Shown: positions 44,744 to 53,328, numbered from the stretch's first letter. The stretch: DNA of 64,000 bases from Bradyrhizobium iriomotense (GCF_018130765.1 NZ_JAFCJZ010000001.1:1-64000); one strand, 5' to 3'. Notes: generated by a model from the sequence alone, not told the origin. Numbers and translations: made by a program.

Positions 44744-45385
44744 TCAGGTCAGGTGCGGCGCTTGCTCGGCGTCCTCGTCGCCCCAATCCGCATCCGCAAT
44801 CGCGGTGTCGATGAGCTCACCGCGCATCAGCTTGAGCGGCGATTTCCAGTACAGCGCGATGTTGTGGAAGGGGTCGGTCAGTACCTTGAACGCCCACACC
44901 AGCCCCGTCGTGACGTCGCGTGTTGCGAACAGCTGCAGCATGCGGGCAAGAGCGCCCCCGATCCCGACCGCGAGCCAGAGCGCGCCGACATGGCGGACGA
45001 AGTCGAAGCGGTCGGTGGGAGGATCGAAAATCCCGAGCAGGGTGGGGAAGATGTACAGCGCGATCGGCGCGCTGCCCCAGACCAGGAGCAGGATGATCTT
45101 GCGCGTCTGGTTGTAGCCGACTTTCACCGCCTCCTTGTAGGCGTTGCTGACGTCGTTGACGGCGTCATAGCCGTTCGGCTCGAAGAAGAAATGCCCGGTC
45201 TGCCGCGTCAGCATCGCGAGCCAGCCGACGAGCCCGGCGAGGGCAGGGTCCTTGAACAGCAGCGCATAGCATCCGAGGAAGATCACGGCGCTGACGAGGT
45301 GCAGCGTCTGGTTGACGGTGCTCTGGTGGTAGAAGCGGTAATCGTCGAAGCGCTGCGTGCGCAGCATGTCTGACAGACGGCTCAT
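44744..45385 (-). CDS. Multi-pass membrane protein, Mpo1/DUF962-like
   Basis: 213 residues from the ATG at 45385. Hydrophobic, with about four membrane helices. Contains RFYHQSTVNQTLHLVSAVIF, a His-x5-Asn-x3-His spacing like Mpo1/DUF962 dioxygenases, and RQTGHFFFEPNG, which adds another His and Glu. In yeast Mpo1 is an Fe(II) dioxygenase for 2-hydroxy fatty acids. The assignment is suggestive only, and the protein is longer than simple DUF962 members. The start is overlaid by a hairpin that covers the ribosome binding site. Confidence 0.6.
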   Translation of the reverse strand: MSRLSDMLRTQRFDDYRFYHQSTVNQTLHLVSAVIFLGCYALLFKDPALAGLVGWLAMLTRQTGHFFFEPNGYDAVNDVSNAYKEAVKVGYNQTRKIILLLVWGSAPIALYIFPTLLGIFDPPTDRFDFVRHVGALWLAVGIGGALARMLQLFATRDVTTGLVWAFKVLTDPFHNIALYWKSPLKLMRGELIDTAIADADWGDEDAEQAPHLT

Positions 45386-45386
45386 C

Positions 45387-45419
45387 AAAAATCCTCGCGC
45401 GCGTTGAAAGGCGCGCGAG
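45387..45419 (-). promoter_or_regulatory. Hairpin covering the ribosome binding site of the Mpo1-like gene
   Basis: On the minus strand, CTCGCGCGC (45411-45419) pairs perfectly with GCGCGCGAG (45394-45402) around an 8-base loop. The 3' arm contains the GAG of the Shine-Dalgarno sequence GAGGAT and is followed by TTTTTG and the ATG. It could act as an RBS-masking switch or as a terminator/attenuator. Confidence 0.55.
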
Positions 45420-45498
45420 AATTAGGACGAGTCCGTGACCCCTGCATGAATGCACTATAGTGTCACATTGCATGCGCAGGCAGGGCGGCGCGAGAGGA

Positions 45499-46668
45499 TC
45501 ACTCGACACCGTAATGCGCGAACACATCGGCGATGCCGGCGTTGATCGCTTTCGCCGCTGCGATGTCGCGTTCGGCGCCCTCGTTGTCGCCCTTCTTTCG
45601 CTTCGCAAGCCCGCGGCCGTAGAGTGAGCTGTCGAACTGCGGCCTTGCGTTCAGTGCTGCGTCATAGTCGGCAATCGCCGCGTCGAGATTGCCGAGCTTG
45701 AGATAAGTGAAGGCGCGGCTGTCGAGCGTATCAGGATCGTTGGGCTGCATCCGCAGCGACTGCTCGCAATCGGCCAGCGCCTCCTGCAAACGCCCGAGGA
45801 TCGCGCGTGTCATGCAGCGCGAATTGAACACGCCGGCATAACGCGGATTGGCCTTGATCGCGCGGTCGTAATCCTCCAGCGCCAGCGCATAATCATGCGT
45901 ATCGAAATACATGCTCGCGCGCGCATAGTAATCGAGGTCGTTGTTCGGAGAGAGTTGAAACGCCTTGGCGAAATCGGCCAGCGCTCGGGCACGGTCGCCG
46001 CGGTCACGATAGATGCGAGCACGGTTGCCATAGGCCGGGCCGTAATTCGGGTCGAGCTTGATCGACAGGTCGAGATCGGCGAGCGCGCGATCGGCCTCGC
46101 CGTGCTCGCGATAGGTTGAGCCGCGGTTGTAATAGGCAAGCGCAAATTTCGGATCGAGCTTGATGGCCTGATCGTAATCGGCGATCGCATGCGCGTAATC
46201 GTTCTTGCCGATGTAGGAATTGCCGCGGTTGTTGTAATATTGGGGATCACCAGGCTCGAGCCGGATCGCTCTCGTATAGTCGGCGATGGCATGGTCGCGA
46301 TCGCCGAGATCGTCATGGACAATGCCGCGATTGTACCAGGCGATGGCGTCCTTCGGATCGAGGTCGATGGCGCGGTTGAGATCGGCCAAAGCCCGCTCCG
46401 TATCCCCCTTGCGCCGGAAGATCTCGCCGCGATTGGCAAGCGCCCGCGCATGGGATGGGTTGGTTCTCAGCACCGCCGAGCAGCCGGCGAGGCGCTGCTC
46501 GTCGCTGACCTCGTCGGTGCCGAAGCACCATTGTCGCGCCTGCGCCGGCGATGGGGATTGGGCAGCGGCGGGAAGCGCAAGCAGGATCAATGCTGTGCCA
46601 ATGGCGTACAGCCCGCTCCGGATACCAACCTTGTGATTGTATTTCATCGAATGTCGCGCAGAAACCAT
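45499..46668 (-). CDS. Exported TPR-repeat protein
   Basis: 389 residues from the ATG at 46668, chosen because AGAGG lies before it. A signal peptide (GLYAIGTALILLALPAAAQ) is followed by a two-Cys segment (RQWCFGTDEVSDEQRLAGCS) and about nine tetratricopeptide repeats, each with the NRG/YY start and ALADLNRAIDLDP-type helix (for example DHAIADYTRAIRLEPGDPQY). It should be a periplasmic protein-interaction scaffold. Monocistronic. The two cysteines before the repeats are typical of this alphaproteobacterial group. Confidence 0.85.
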   Translation of the reverse strand: MVSARHSMKYNHKVGIRSGLYAIGTALILLALPAAAQSPSPAQARQWCFGTDEVSDEQRLAGCSAVLRTNPSHARALANRGEIFRRKGDTERALADLNRAIDLDPKDAIAWYNRGIVHDDLGDRDHAIADYTRAIRLEPGDPQYYNNRGNSYIGKNDYAHAIADYDQAIKLDPKFALAYYNRGSTYREHGEADRALADLDLSIKLDPNYGPAYGNRARIYRDRGDRARALADFAKAFQLSPNNDLDYYARASMYFDTHDYALALEDYDRAIKANPRYAGVFNSRCMTRAILGRLQEALADCEQSLRMQPNDPDTLDSRAFTYLKLGNLDAAIADYDAALNARPQFDSSLYGRGLAKRKKGDNEGAERDIAAAKAINAGIADVFAHYGVE

Positions 46669-46720
46669 TGAGCCTCTAGCGCGTTTGTGATCAACGGACG
46701 CCAATTGGTTCGAACCGAAC

Positions 46721-47719
46721 GTGACTCGGCTCAGACCAAGGGAGACGGGACCAACCAGACAGTTTTCAGCCTTGTCCGATACCCCTTACCCGATAGACCT
46801 CGACAGCATTCGCGGCGCGTTTCCGCCGGGAATCGAAGCGCCACCGCTGCTGGTCGACTTTGCCGCCTGGCTCAAGGGGCGCCCCTGGGGCAGCGTCGGC
46901 TGCTTCTCCCTGCAAGGCCAGTTCTCCGATTCCGCGCCGATCGTCGACGGCAGTCCGTTGCGCGACAGGTTCTCACTTTTCATGCGCTTGCCTGACGGTT
47001 CGGCTGTCGGCGGCTGGTATGGCGCCGGTCTCGACCGCGACAACCCGCCGATCGTCGGACTGGGATCGGAGGGCGACTACGAGCTGCTCGCACCGAGCCT
47101 CGACGGGCTGCTCGCCAAGCTGACGTCGCAGCAATTCGACAAGGCCTGGAGCGATCTCAAGCCGCATGAGGAGGTCGAGTGCCAGACGGTCGAGCTCGCG
47201 CAATGGCTTGCCGGACAGCCGGCGGGCGAGAACCTCGCCTGTGACGACGGCGCGCCGGAGTTGCCTGATTTCCGCGGCTTCATGGAAAAATGGAGCCGGG
47301 ATCGCGAAGACTACTGGGCCAATCACCGTCTGATGGCCGAGCTCGGCTGGCGTCTCGCGGCCCATCTGCCCAAGGGCAAGAACTCGTGGGACAAGACGCA
47401 TTTCGAGGTCGCGATCGTCGGCAAGCAATACCAGGCCCGCGTCCTTTCGCGAGGGCCGCAGCCGTTCGAGGAAGCCGCCTCGATCGAATCCCTGCTGCGC
47501 GATCTGCGCGAGGAAATGCGCCGCGCGCAGCCCGAGCTCGGGCTGTGGTACGCGATGAAATTCGGCCTCTATGCCGACGGCCGCGTCATGCCGAGCTTCG
47601 AGTATGACGTACGCCCGACCATCGACGGCGAGCCCGCGAAATTATCCGAGGCTCAGGCCGATCTCGCCCGCGCCCCGCGCCCCGAGCGCTGGGTGCCGAA
47701 ATGGCTGGCGGCATCCTGA
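46721..47719 (+). CDS. Hypothetical protein, possible two-domain immunity-like protein
   Basis: 332 residues, soluble, no signal peptide. The first half has a SUKH/SMI1-like feel (LFMRLPDGSAVGGWYGAGLD, then PPIVGLGSEGDYELLAPSL). The second half ends in WYAMKFGLYADGRVMPSFEY, a pattern seen in DUF600-type immunity proteins. Both assignments are guesses from pattern. No toxin gene lies nearby. The last roughly 20 codons (ADLARAPRPERWVPKW) are duplicated about 1 kb downstream at 48661-48745. Start uncertain (46721 or a TTG near 46772). Confidence 0.6.
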   Translation: MTRLRPRETGPTRQFSALSDTPYPIDLDSIRGAFPPGIEAPPLLVDFAAWLKGRPWGSVGCFSLQGQFSDSAPIVDGSPLRDRFSLFMRLPDGSAVGGWYGAGLDRDNPPIVGLGSEGDYELLAPSLDGLLAKLTSQQFDKAWSDLKPHEEVECQTVELAQWLAGQPAGENLACDDGAPELPDFRGFMEKWSRDREDYWANHRLMAELGWRLAAHLPKGKNSWDKTHFEVAIVGKQYQARVLSRGPQPFEEAASIESLLRDLREEMRRAQPELGLWYAMKFGLYADGRVMPSFEYDVRPTIDGEPAKLSEAQADLARAPRPERWVPKWLAAS

Positions 47720-47816
47720 AGCTCGCAATCCTGCGATGCTGGCGCCCAGCCGGCGCGCGGAAATCTTCTGCTGTCGTGCCATGTTGACTTCGCGGGAACG
47801 GCACCTTCGATCCCCC

Positions 47817-47847
47817 TTGACTTAGAGTGCGCTCGAAGGGGTATCTG
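47817..47847 (+). promoter_or_regulatory. MerR-type promoter with 19-base spacer
   Basis: TTGACT (47817-47822), 19 bases, then TATCTG (47842-47847). The spacer holds CTTAGAGTG/CGCTCGAAG (47821-47838), a dyad with two mismatches, matching the usual MerR operator layout in an overlong spacer. It drives the merR-like gene that starts 30 bases later, implying autoregulation. Confidence 0.75.
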
Positions 47848-47876
47848 TACGTGCGTCAGTACGAGAACGGGCACAC

Positions 47877-48308
47877 ATGAAGATCGGCGACCTCGCAAAA
47901 CGAACCGGCTTGTCGACTCACACGTTGCGTTATTACGAGCGCATCGGGCTGCTGCCATACGCAGACCGGGATCGTTCCGGCCAGCGTGACTTTGACGCAT
48001 CGATCCTCACTTGGATCACATTCATCGGTCGGCTCAAGACCACGGGAATGCCGATCCGGGACATGTTGCGTTATGCGGCGCTTCGTGATGAAGGCGAAGC
48101 CACCGGGCCAGCCCGGCGGCAGATGCTGGAAATCCACCGGGAAAAGGTCCGCACGCAGATCGCCGAACTCCAGGAATGCCTGCTCGTCCTTGATACCAAG
48201 ATCGCCGGCTATGCCGGCGACGAACAGAGGACGAAGGAAAATGACGCACGCCCAAACCCAAGCCGAAAGCCGCTTCGATCGCGGCCAGCGGGCCCTGTCA
48301 CGCATTGA
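47877..48308 (+). CDS. MerR-family transcriptional regulator
   Basis: 143 residues. N-terminal winged helix with the family start MKIGDLAKRTGLSTHTLRYY and YERIGLLPYADR, then a coiled coil (GPARRQMLEIHREKVRTQIA). No metal-binding cysteines occur in the C-terminal part, so it belongs with the redox/organic-ligand MerR relatives rather than metal sensors. Its 3' end overlaps the next gene by 68 bases in another frame. Confidence 0.88.
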   Translation: MKIGDLAKRTGLSTHTLRYYERIGLLPYADRDRSGQRDFDASILTWITFIGRLKTTGMPIRDMLRYAALRDEGEATGPARRQMLEIHREKVRTQIAELQECLLVLDTKIAGYAGDEQRTKENDARPNPSRKPLRSRPAGPVTH

Positions 48309-48660
48309 CGGCAGAGCCGGCGAAAAGGTCGTCGCCTCACTCGCCGACATCGCTCCGGATTTCGCACGATACGTGATCGAGTTTCCCTTCGGCGACATTT
48401 ACAGCCGCCCGGACCTCGGCCTGCGCGATCGCGAGATCGCGACGATCGCCGCGCTGACGGCGCTCGGAAATGCCGCGCCTCAGCTCAAAGTGCATATCGA
48501 GGCGGGTCTGAACGTCGGGCTGTCTCGCGACGAGATCGTGGAGATCATCATGCAGATGGCCGTCTATGCGGGCTTCCCGGCGGCGGTGAACGGGCTGTTC
48601 GCAGCCAAGGAGGTGTTTTCCGCGCATGACGGACGGCAGGCGTCGGGAGACGCGACATGA
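48241..48660 (+). CDS. Carboxymuconolactone decarboxylase-like protein
   Basis: 139 residues from the ATG at 48241, inside the 3' end of the MerR gene. Has the CMD helical core: DLGLRDREIATIAALTALGN, then LKVHIEAGLNVGLSRDEIVE and QMAVYAGFPAAVNGLF. It lacks the CxxC of AhpD-type peroxidatic members, so it is closer to the PcaC-like branch. A decarboxylase or quinone/aldehyde-response role under MerR control is plausible. Immediately after its stop comes the duplicated gene tail at 48661-48745. Confidence 0.85.
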   Translation: MTHAQTQAESRFDRGQRALSRIDGRAGEKVVASLADIAPDFARYVIEFPFGDIYSRPDLGLRDREIATIAALTALGNAAPQLKVHIEAGLNVGLSRDEIVEIIMQMAVYAGFPAAVNGLFAAKEVFSAHDGRQASGDAT

Positions 48661-48745
48661 CGAACTTGCTCCGGACGACGCGAAGCGCGCCGATCTCGCC
48701 CGCGCATCCAGGCCGGAGCGCTGGGTGCCGAAATGGCAGGCGTGA
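48661..48745 (+). pseudogene. Duplicated 3' end of the hypothetical gene at 46721-47719
   Basis: Reads in one frame ELAPDDAKRADLARASRPER then WVPKWQA and TGA, matching the end of the upstream hypothetical protein (ADLARAPRPERWVPKWLAAS). At the DNA level, two blocks of 16 and 22 bases are identical. The remainder of the gene is missing. The MerR/CMD pair lies exactly between the intact gene and this tail. Confidence 0.8.
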
Positions 48746-48773
48746 CTGAATTCTAAATCCCGACGGCGATCCG

Positions 48774-48891
48774 CTCCCTCTCCCGCTTGCGGGAGAGGGC
48801 TGGGGAGAGGGTGCCTCCACAGAGAGACTCCCAATGAGGAGAAAGCCCTCACCCGCGCCTTCGGCGCGACCTCTCCCGCAAGCGGGAGAGG
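48774..48891. repeat. Palindromic repeat, CTCTCCCGCTTGCGGGAGAGG type
   Basis: Two copies of a self-complementary CTCTCCCGC(T/A)(T/A)GCGGGAGAGG core face each other across about 75 bases that also pair in part (GAGGGTGCC...CCTC). Very common in alphaproteobacterial intergenic DNA. Lies downstream of the duplicated gene tail and of rimO, which it may help terminate. Confidence 0.8.
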
Positions 48892-48933
48892 TTGCAGCGA
48901 GTTCGTGGCTGGACCGATCGTGACGGCGGAAGA

Positions 48934-50253
48934 TCAGAACCCTGCGACGCTGCCGTGCAGATCATACGCGTCCGCGCGCTCGATCTTCGCGGTGACGATC
49001 TCGCCGACGCGCAACGGACGGCGGCTCGACAGATAGACCGCGCCGTCGATCTCGGGCGCATCGGCCTTGGAGCGGCCCTTGGCGACGGTTGGGCCGACCT
49101 CGTCGATGATGACCTGCTGGCGCGTGCCGACCTTGCGCTTCAGCCGGCGTGCCGAGATTTTCTGCTGGCGGGCCATCAGCGCGTTGTAGCGCTCCTGCTT
49201 GACCTCTTCCGGCACCGGGTTCTCGATCGCGTTCGACGTCGCGCCCGCAACCGGCTCGTATTTGAAGCAGCCGAGCCGATCGATCTCGGCTTCATCCAGC
49301 CAGTCGAGCAGATAGGTGAAGTCGGCATCGGTCTCGCCGGGGAAGCCGACGATGAAGGTCGAGCGTAGCGTCAGATCCGGACATTCTTCGCGCCAGCGCT
49401 TGATGCGCGCCAAGGTCTTGTCCTGCGCGGCCGGGCGCTTCATCGCCTTCAGCACCTCGGGGCTCGCGTGCTGGAACGGGATGTCGAGATAGGGCAGCAC
49501 CTTGCCTTCATTCATCAATGCGATGACTTCGTCGACATGCGGGTAGGGGTAGACATATTGCAGCCGGACCCAGGCTCCGAGCTCGCCGAGCTCGCGGGCG
49601 AGATCGAGGAATTTGGCGCGGACCGGGCGGTCCTTCCACGGGCTCTCGGCATATTTCAGATCGACGCCATAGGCCGAGGTGTCCTGCGAGATCACCAGCA
49701 GCTCTTTCACGCCGGCGCCGACCAGCTGCTCGGCCTCGCGCAGCACGTCATTGGCCGAGCGCGAGACCAGGTCGCCGCGCAGCTTCGGGATGATGCAGAA
49801 GGTGCAGCGGTTGTTGCAGCCCTCGGAGATCTTCAGATAGGCGTAGTGGCGCGGCGTCAGCTTGATGCCCTGCGGCGGCACCAGGTCGAGATGTGGATTG
49901 TGCGCCGGCGGCAGCGCGCGGTGCACGGCGTCGAGCACGCTCTCATATTGCTGCGGGCCCGTGATGGAGAGCACGCCGGGATAGGCCTGCTCGATCGCTT
50001 CCGGTTCCGCACCCATGCAGCCGGTGACAATCACCTTGCCGTTCTCGGCCATGGCCTCGCCGATCGCCGACAGCGATTCCTGCTTGGCGCTGTCGAGGAA
50101 GCCGCAGGTGTTGACGATGACGATGTCGGCCCCGTCATGCTTGCGGGCGAGCTCGTACCCTTCCGCGCGCAGGCGCGTGATGATGCGCTCGGAATCCACC
50201 AATGCCTTGGGACACCCGAGTGACGTGAATGAAATGCGGGGCGCTCTGTCCAT
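48934..50253 (-). CDS. rimO: Ribosomal protein S12 methylthiotransferase RimO
   Basis: 439 residues. UPF0004 domain with three cluster cysteines ([29 protein letters not shown]), the radical SAM motif [15 protein letters not shown], and a C-terminal TRAM domain ([14 protein letters not shown] to the end). Adds a methylthio group to an aspartate of ribosomal protein S12. Length and motif wording fit RimO rather than MiaB. Confidence 0.95.
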   Translation of the reverse strand: MDRAPRISFTSLGCPKALVDSERIITRLRAEGYELARKHDGADIVIVNTCGFLDSAKQESLSAIGEAMAENGKVIVTGCMGAEPEAIEQAYPGVLSITGPQQYESVLDAVHRALPPAHNPHLDLVPPQGIKLTPRHYAYLKISEGCNNRCTFCIIPKLRGDLVSRSANDVLREAEQLVGAGVKELLVISQDTSAYGVDLKYAESPWKDRPVRAKFLDLARELGELGAWVRLQYVYPYPHVDEVIALMNEGKVLPYLDIPFQHASPEVLKAMKRPAAQDKTLARIKRWREECPDLTLRSTFIVGFPGETDADFTYLLDWLDEAEIDRLGCFKYEPVAGATSNAIENPVPEEVKQERYNALMARQQKISARRLKRKVGTRQQVIIDEVGPTVAKGRSKADAPEIDGAVYLSSRRPLRVGEIVTAKIERADAYDLHGSVAGF

Positions 50254-50444
50254 GGTATCGCCTGGAGCCTAGATCTGAATTGTCCGGATTTAGCGATCCA
50301 ACTAATTGAACCGATGGCGAAATTCAATAACTAACCTATGGGCCGGTTCCGATCGTGTGCGTGGAGGAGCCGAGATGAATTGCTCCAGCGTGCACGTTCT
50401 TGTCGCTATTCTGTTTTTACGTAGTTCCACGGAGCTAAACTGCG

Positions 50445-51008
50445 ATGCGCCGTTTCATCTTCGGCATGGTTTTCGCCGTCATTTCCTGGAGTGCGATGTT
50501 TCCGGCGCGGGCTGAAGTCGACAAGATCTTACGTGTTTGCGACGGGCAAAAAGGCCTGTGTCCGGAATTCAGGCCGCGTGTGAAGGCGCCCGACGGGTGG
50601 GCGAAGGACGAGGCCGCAAGCCTCAAATACGGCGCCTCCATGTTCGTGCCCAGGGGGAAGGGATTCGGTAACGCCGAAGCAATCATCTATGCCGAAGGCC
50701 GCTACAACAAGGATCGAACCGAACTGGTTCAATGGGTCGCAACGAGCGATCAGGATTGGGCGGCGACGTCCGGCAAGAATGCCAAGATCACCTCGCTTCA
50801 ATCGGCCAGCCCCGGTGTCATCATCAACCGGTACGACAATCCGTCCCTGAAGGACCAACCGGTCGAAGTGATCGCGCATTACGTTGATGTCGACAAGGAT
50901 GGCAACTCCTATGTCGTGCGGCTGGCGGTCTCCGGCAAGAACGAGAGGGCGGTGTTGGCCGCCGTGCCACTTCTCGACAAAATGATCGCTGGCGCGAGGA
51001 TTCCGTGA
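50445..51008 (+). CDS. Secreted hypothetical protein
   Basis: 187 residues. Signal peptide MRRFIFGMVFAVISWSAMFPARA, then a mature domain with one early cysteine pair (RVCDGQKGLCPEF) and alternating strands (GASMFVPRGKGFGNAEAIIY; EVIAHYVDVDKDGNSYVVRL). GGAG precedes the ATG. The fold resembles small periplasmic beta proteins, but no family is recognised. Monocistronic. Confidence 0.65.
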   Translation: MRRFIFGMVFAVISWSAMFPARAEVDKILRVCDGQKGLCPEFRPRVKAPDGWAKDEAASLKYGASMFVPRGKGFGNAEAIIYAEGRYNKDRTELVQWVATSDQDWAATSGKNAKITSLQSASPGVIINRYDNPSLKDQPVEVIAHYVDVDKDGNSYVVRLAVSGKNERAVLAAVPLLDKMIAGARIP

Positions 51009-51241
51009 GAGCGTAAGCCCAGATGGCAGCTGCCGTCGGGCGGGAGTGGGCGGCTTTGAAAGTTTACATTCGTTGTCTCAGGGGCACCCGAGCGACACGA
51101 AGCTGACCTTGGGCGCAGCCGTCTGATCCATATCTGATCTGCCTGATTGACCGGCCTGAGCTAGTCCCAATTGCCCATAATTACAACCCTTTGCATGGCC
51201 CGCGGGCGTGCTATGGATGAATCACCTGCCGTGAGTGAGCC

Positions 51242-51832
51242 ATGAGCGCCGAACAGTCGCCCAAAATCGTGATTGTCGACGAGAGCCCGATCCGGGCTGC
51301 GATCCTCGAGGAGGGGTTGCGGGAGGCCGGATTCACCCAGGTCGTCCATATCCGCGAGATGCAGAGCCTCTTGGCCCGAATTTATGCGGTGGACCCCGAC
51401 ATCATCCTGATCGATCTGGAAAACCCCAGCCGCGACGTGCTGGAGGCGATGTTCCAGGTCAGCCGCGCCGTGAAGCGGCCAATCGCGATGTTCGTGGACC
51501 AGAGCGATTCAGCCTCGATCCAGGCCTCGGTGGAAGCCGGGGTATCGGCCTACATCGTCGATGGCCTCAAAAAGGAGCGCATCAAGCCGATCCTCGACCT
51601 CTGCGTGTCCCGTTTCAATGCCTTCGCAAAGCTCCAAGAGGAGCTCGAGCGCACCAAGTCGCAGCTCGAGGACCGCAAGATCATCGAGCGCGCCAAGGGC
51701 ATCCTGATGAAGGTGAAGGGCCTCACCGAGGACGAGGCCTATGTGCTGCTGCGCTCGACTGCGATGCGCGAGAAGAAGAAAATCGGCGAGATCGCCCAGT
51801 CGATCATCACCGCATCGGAGATGCTGAAATGA
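51242..51832 (+). CDS. nasT: Response-regulator antiterminator NasT (ANTAR)
   Basis: 196 residues. N-terminal receiver-like domain (KIVIVDESPIRAAILEEGLR, IILIDLEN with the Asp, and a Lys in GLKKERIKP), a linking coiled coil, and a C-terminal ANTAR domain (RKIIERAKGILMKVKGLTED then EAYVLLRSTAM). NasT binds a hairpin in the leader of nitrate/nitrite assimilation mRNAs and prevents termination. NasS holds it inactive without nitrate. The pair is described in Bradyrhizobium. Overlaps nasS by 4 bases. Confidence 0.93.
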   Translation: MSAEQSPKIVIVDESPIRAAILEEGLREAGFTQVVHIREMQSLLARIYAVDPDIILIDLENPSRDVLEAMFQVSRAVKRPIAMFVDQSDSASIQASVEAGVSAYIVDGLKKERIKPILDLCVSRFNAFAKLQEELERTKSQLEDRKIIERAKGILMKVKGLTEDEAYVLLRSTAMREKKKIGEIAQSIITASEMLK

Positions 51833-52992
51833 CTGGACCGCTCCGCATCGGGTTCATCCCGCTGGTCGATGCCGCAGCCCTGATCGTGGCCGTCGACAAG
51901 GGATTTACCGCCGCCGAAGGGCTCGACGTCGAGCTGGTGCGCGAGGTGTCCTGGTCCAACGTGCGCGACAAGCTCAATATCGGCCTGTTCGACGCGGCAC
52001 ATCTGCTCGCGCCCGTCGCGATCGCGTCCTCGCTCGGGCTCGGCCACGTCAAGGTGCCGATCGCCGCGCCCTTCAATCTCGGCATCAACGGCAACGCGAT
52101 CACGGTGTCGCCGACACTGCATGCCGCGCTGATGGAGGAGATCGACGGCGACCGTTTCGATCCGCTTGTCACCGCGAAAGCGCTGGCGAAGGTGGTCGCC
52201 AAGCGCCGCCGGGCCGGGGCTGATCCGCTGACCTTCGGCATGACCTTCCCGTTCTCGACCCACAATTACCAGCTGCGGTTCTGGATGGCGGCGGCCGGCG
52301 TCGATCCCGATGAGGACGTGCGTCTCGTGGTGCTGCCGCCGCCCTACATGGTCGACAGCCTCAAGAGCGGCCACGTCGATGCATTCTGCGTCGGCGCGCC
52401 CTGGAATTCAGTCGCAGTCGATCTCGGTATCGGCCACATCCTGCATTTCGTTTCCGACATCCTGGTGCGCGCCGCGGAAAAGGTGCTGGCCGTCCGCCAG
52501 GTCTGGGCCGACAAGAATCCGGACGTGGTCGCTAGCCTGGTGCGTGCGGCCGTGAAGGGCGCCGAGTTCATCGAGCAGCCTGCGAACCTCGCTGAGGCAG
52601 CGCAGATCCTGGCCCAGCCGGAGCGGATCGGCGTCGATGCCGAGGTCATCCAGCGCACCCTCACGGGACGCCTGAAGATCTCGCCGGACGGCACCTTCCG
52701 GGAAAGCGGCCGCTACCTCCTCGTTGGGCGCGAAGGGGCAGGGCGCCCCGAGCCGGTCCAGGCCGCCTGGCTCTATGCCCAGATGGTGCGCTGGGGGCAG
52801 ACGGCGCTGACGCCTGACGGCGTCAAGACGGCCATGGCCGTGTTCAGGCCGGATCTCTACGACGCAGCCGTGGGCCGCCAGCCGCCCACTGAGGCGCCCG
52901 CGGCCTTCGGTGCGTTCGCCGGACCCGCCTTCGATCCCGACAACATCCGGGGCCACCTCGAGGCCTTCGAGGTCGGCCGCTGGAAGGCCTGA
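51829..52992 (+). CDS. nasS: Nitrate/nitrite sensor NasS (NrtA/CmpA-like, cytosolic)
   Basis: 387 residues. NrtA-type binding-protein fold: LRIGFIPLVDAAALIVAVDK, then FDAAHLLAPVAIASSLGLG and TFGMTFPFSTHNYQLRFWMA. There is no signal peptide or lipobox, so it is cytosolic, consistent with a sensor rather than a transport protein. It sequesters NasT and lets go when nitrate or nitrite binds. ATG at 51829 within the nasT stop region. Confidence 0.92.
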   Translation: MTGPLRIGFIPLVDAAALIVAVDKGFTAAEGLDVELVREVSWSNVRDKLNIGLFDAAHLLAPVAIASSLGLGHVKVPIAAPFNLGINGNAITVSPTLHAALMEEIDGDRFDPLVTAKALAKVVAKRRRAGADPLTFGMTFPFSTHNYQLRFWMAAAGVDPDEDVRLVVLPPPYMVDSLKSGHVDAFCVGAPWNSVAVDLGIGHILHFVSDILVRAAEKVLAVRQVWADKNPDVVASLVRAAVKGAEFIEQPANLAEAAQILAQPERIGVDAEVIQRTLTGRLKISPDGTFRESGRYLLVGREGAGRPEPVQAAWLYAQMVRWGQTALTPDGVKTAMAVFRPDLYDAAVGRQPPTEAPAAFGAFAGPAFDPDNIRGHLEAFEVGRWKA

Positions 52993-53139
52993 TTCGTCTC
53001 CTGCATCGTTTTTGGGCGATGGGCGGCAGCGGCTAAATTTTGGGCCGAGTGCTCGAATTTCGAGTGAGTTCCGGGACCCGTACTTTCCGGGGGTGCCCGT
53101 ACTCCATTGAAAAATATAGATTTTCTCTTTCGTGAAAGC

Positions 53140-53155
53140 TGGCACGCAACTTGTA
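53140..53155 (+). promoter_or_regulatory. Sigma-54 (RpoN) -24/-12 promoter for nirA
   Basis: TGGCACGCAACTTGTA matches the consensus TGGCACG-N4-TTGC-W at all positions but one (GT instead of GC at -12/-13). It lies about 175-190 bases upstream of the nirA ATG. Nitrogen-status control through NtrC is the expected input, in addition to NasS/NasT. Confidence 0.75.
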
Positions 53156-53194
53156 TGTTGCACTGCGGCCAGCTTGTCATTGGTGCCTGCTGAG

Positions 53195-53223
53195 CCAAGT
53201 CCCACAGCAACGAAGCTGATTGG
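53195..53223 (+). promoter_or_regulatory. Candidate NasT (ANTAR) RNA hairpin in the nirA leader
   Basis: CAGC (53205-53208) and GCTG (53215-53218) close a six-base loop AACGAA whose positions 1 and 4 are A and G, the published ANTAR-target rule. An outer stem CCAA/TTGG adds support. It lies in the transcribed leader downstream of the sigma-54 promoter. ANTAR targets normally have two such hairpins, and I found only one. Confidence 0.45.
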
Positions 53224-53328
53224 ACCGTCGGGTTGCGAAGCAGGCTCTTGAGCCAGCTGAGTGTCCCGCGGGTCGCGCAATTATCCGTCGATCCCACTGA
53301 GGTGGCCGCAGGAGCTTCGTTACCGACC

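Larger units (their letters stand above)
52993..53328 (+). other. Promoter and untranslated leader of nirA
   Basis: About 340 bases without a gene. The first half contains nothing clear besides a dyad CTCGAATTTCGAG near 53052-53064. Then come an AT-rich patch and a sigma-54-type promoter (53140-53155). The following roughly 160 bases should be a long 5' leader that carries the hairpin at 53195-53223. No run of T marks a conventional intrinsic terminator, so the stop signal is not identified. Confidence 0.5.

Noticed and set aside
44577-44786. Longer in-frame version of the Arg-rich frame starting at 44786
   Set aside because: It would overlap the end of the Mpo1-like gene, and the candidate promoter at 44675-44704 lies inside it. 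The 29-codon version fits the promoter position better.
46721-47719. Toxin-immunity locus
   Set aside because: The protein has only a loose SUKH/DUF600 look and no toxin or secretion gene is adjacent, so the locus is left as hypothetical.
50375-50515. 46-codon frame behind a strong GGAGGAG
   Set aside because: It overlaps the secreted-protein gene at 50445 out of frame and has no protein-like pattern. A real leader peptide cannot be excluded, but support is too thin.
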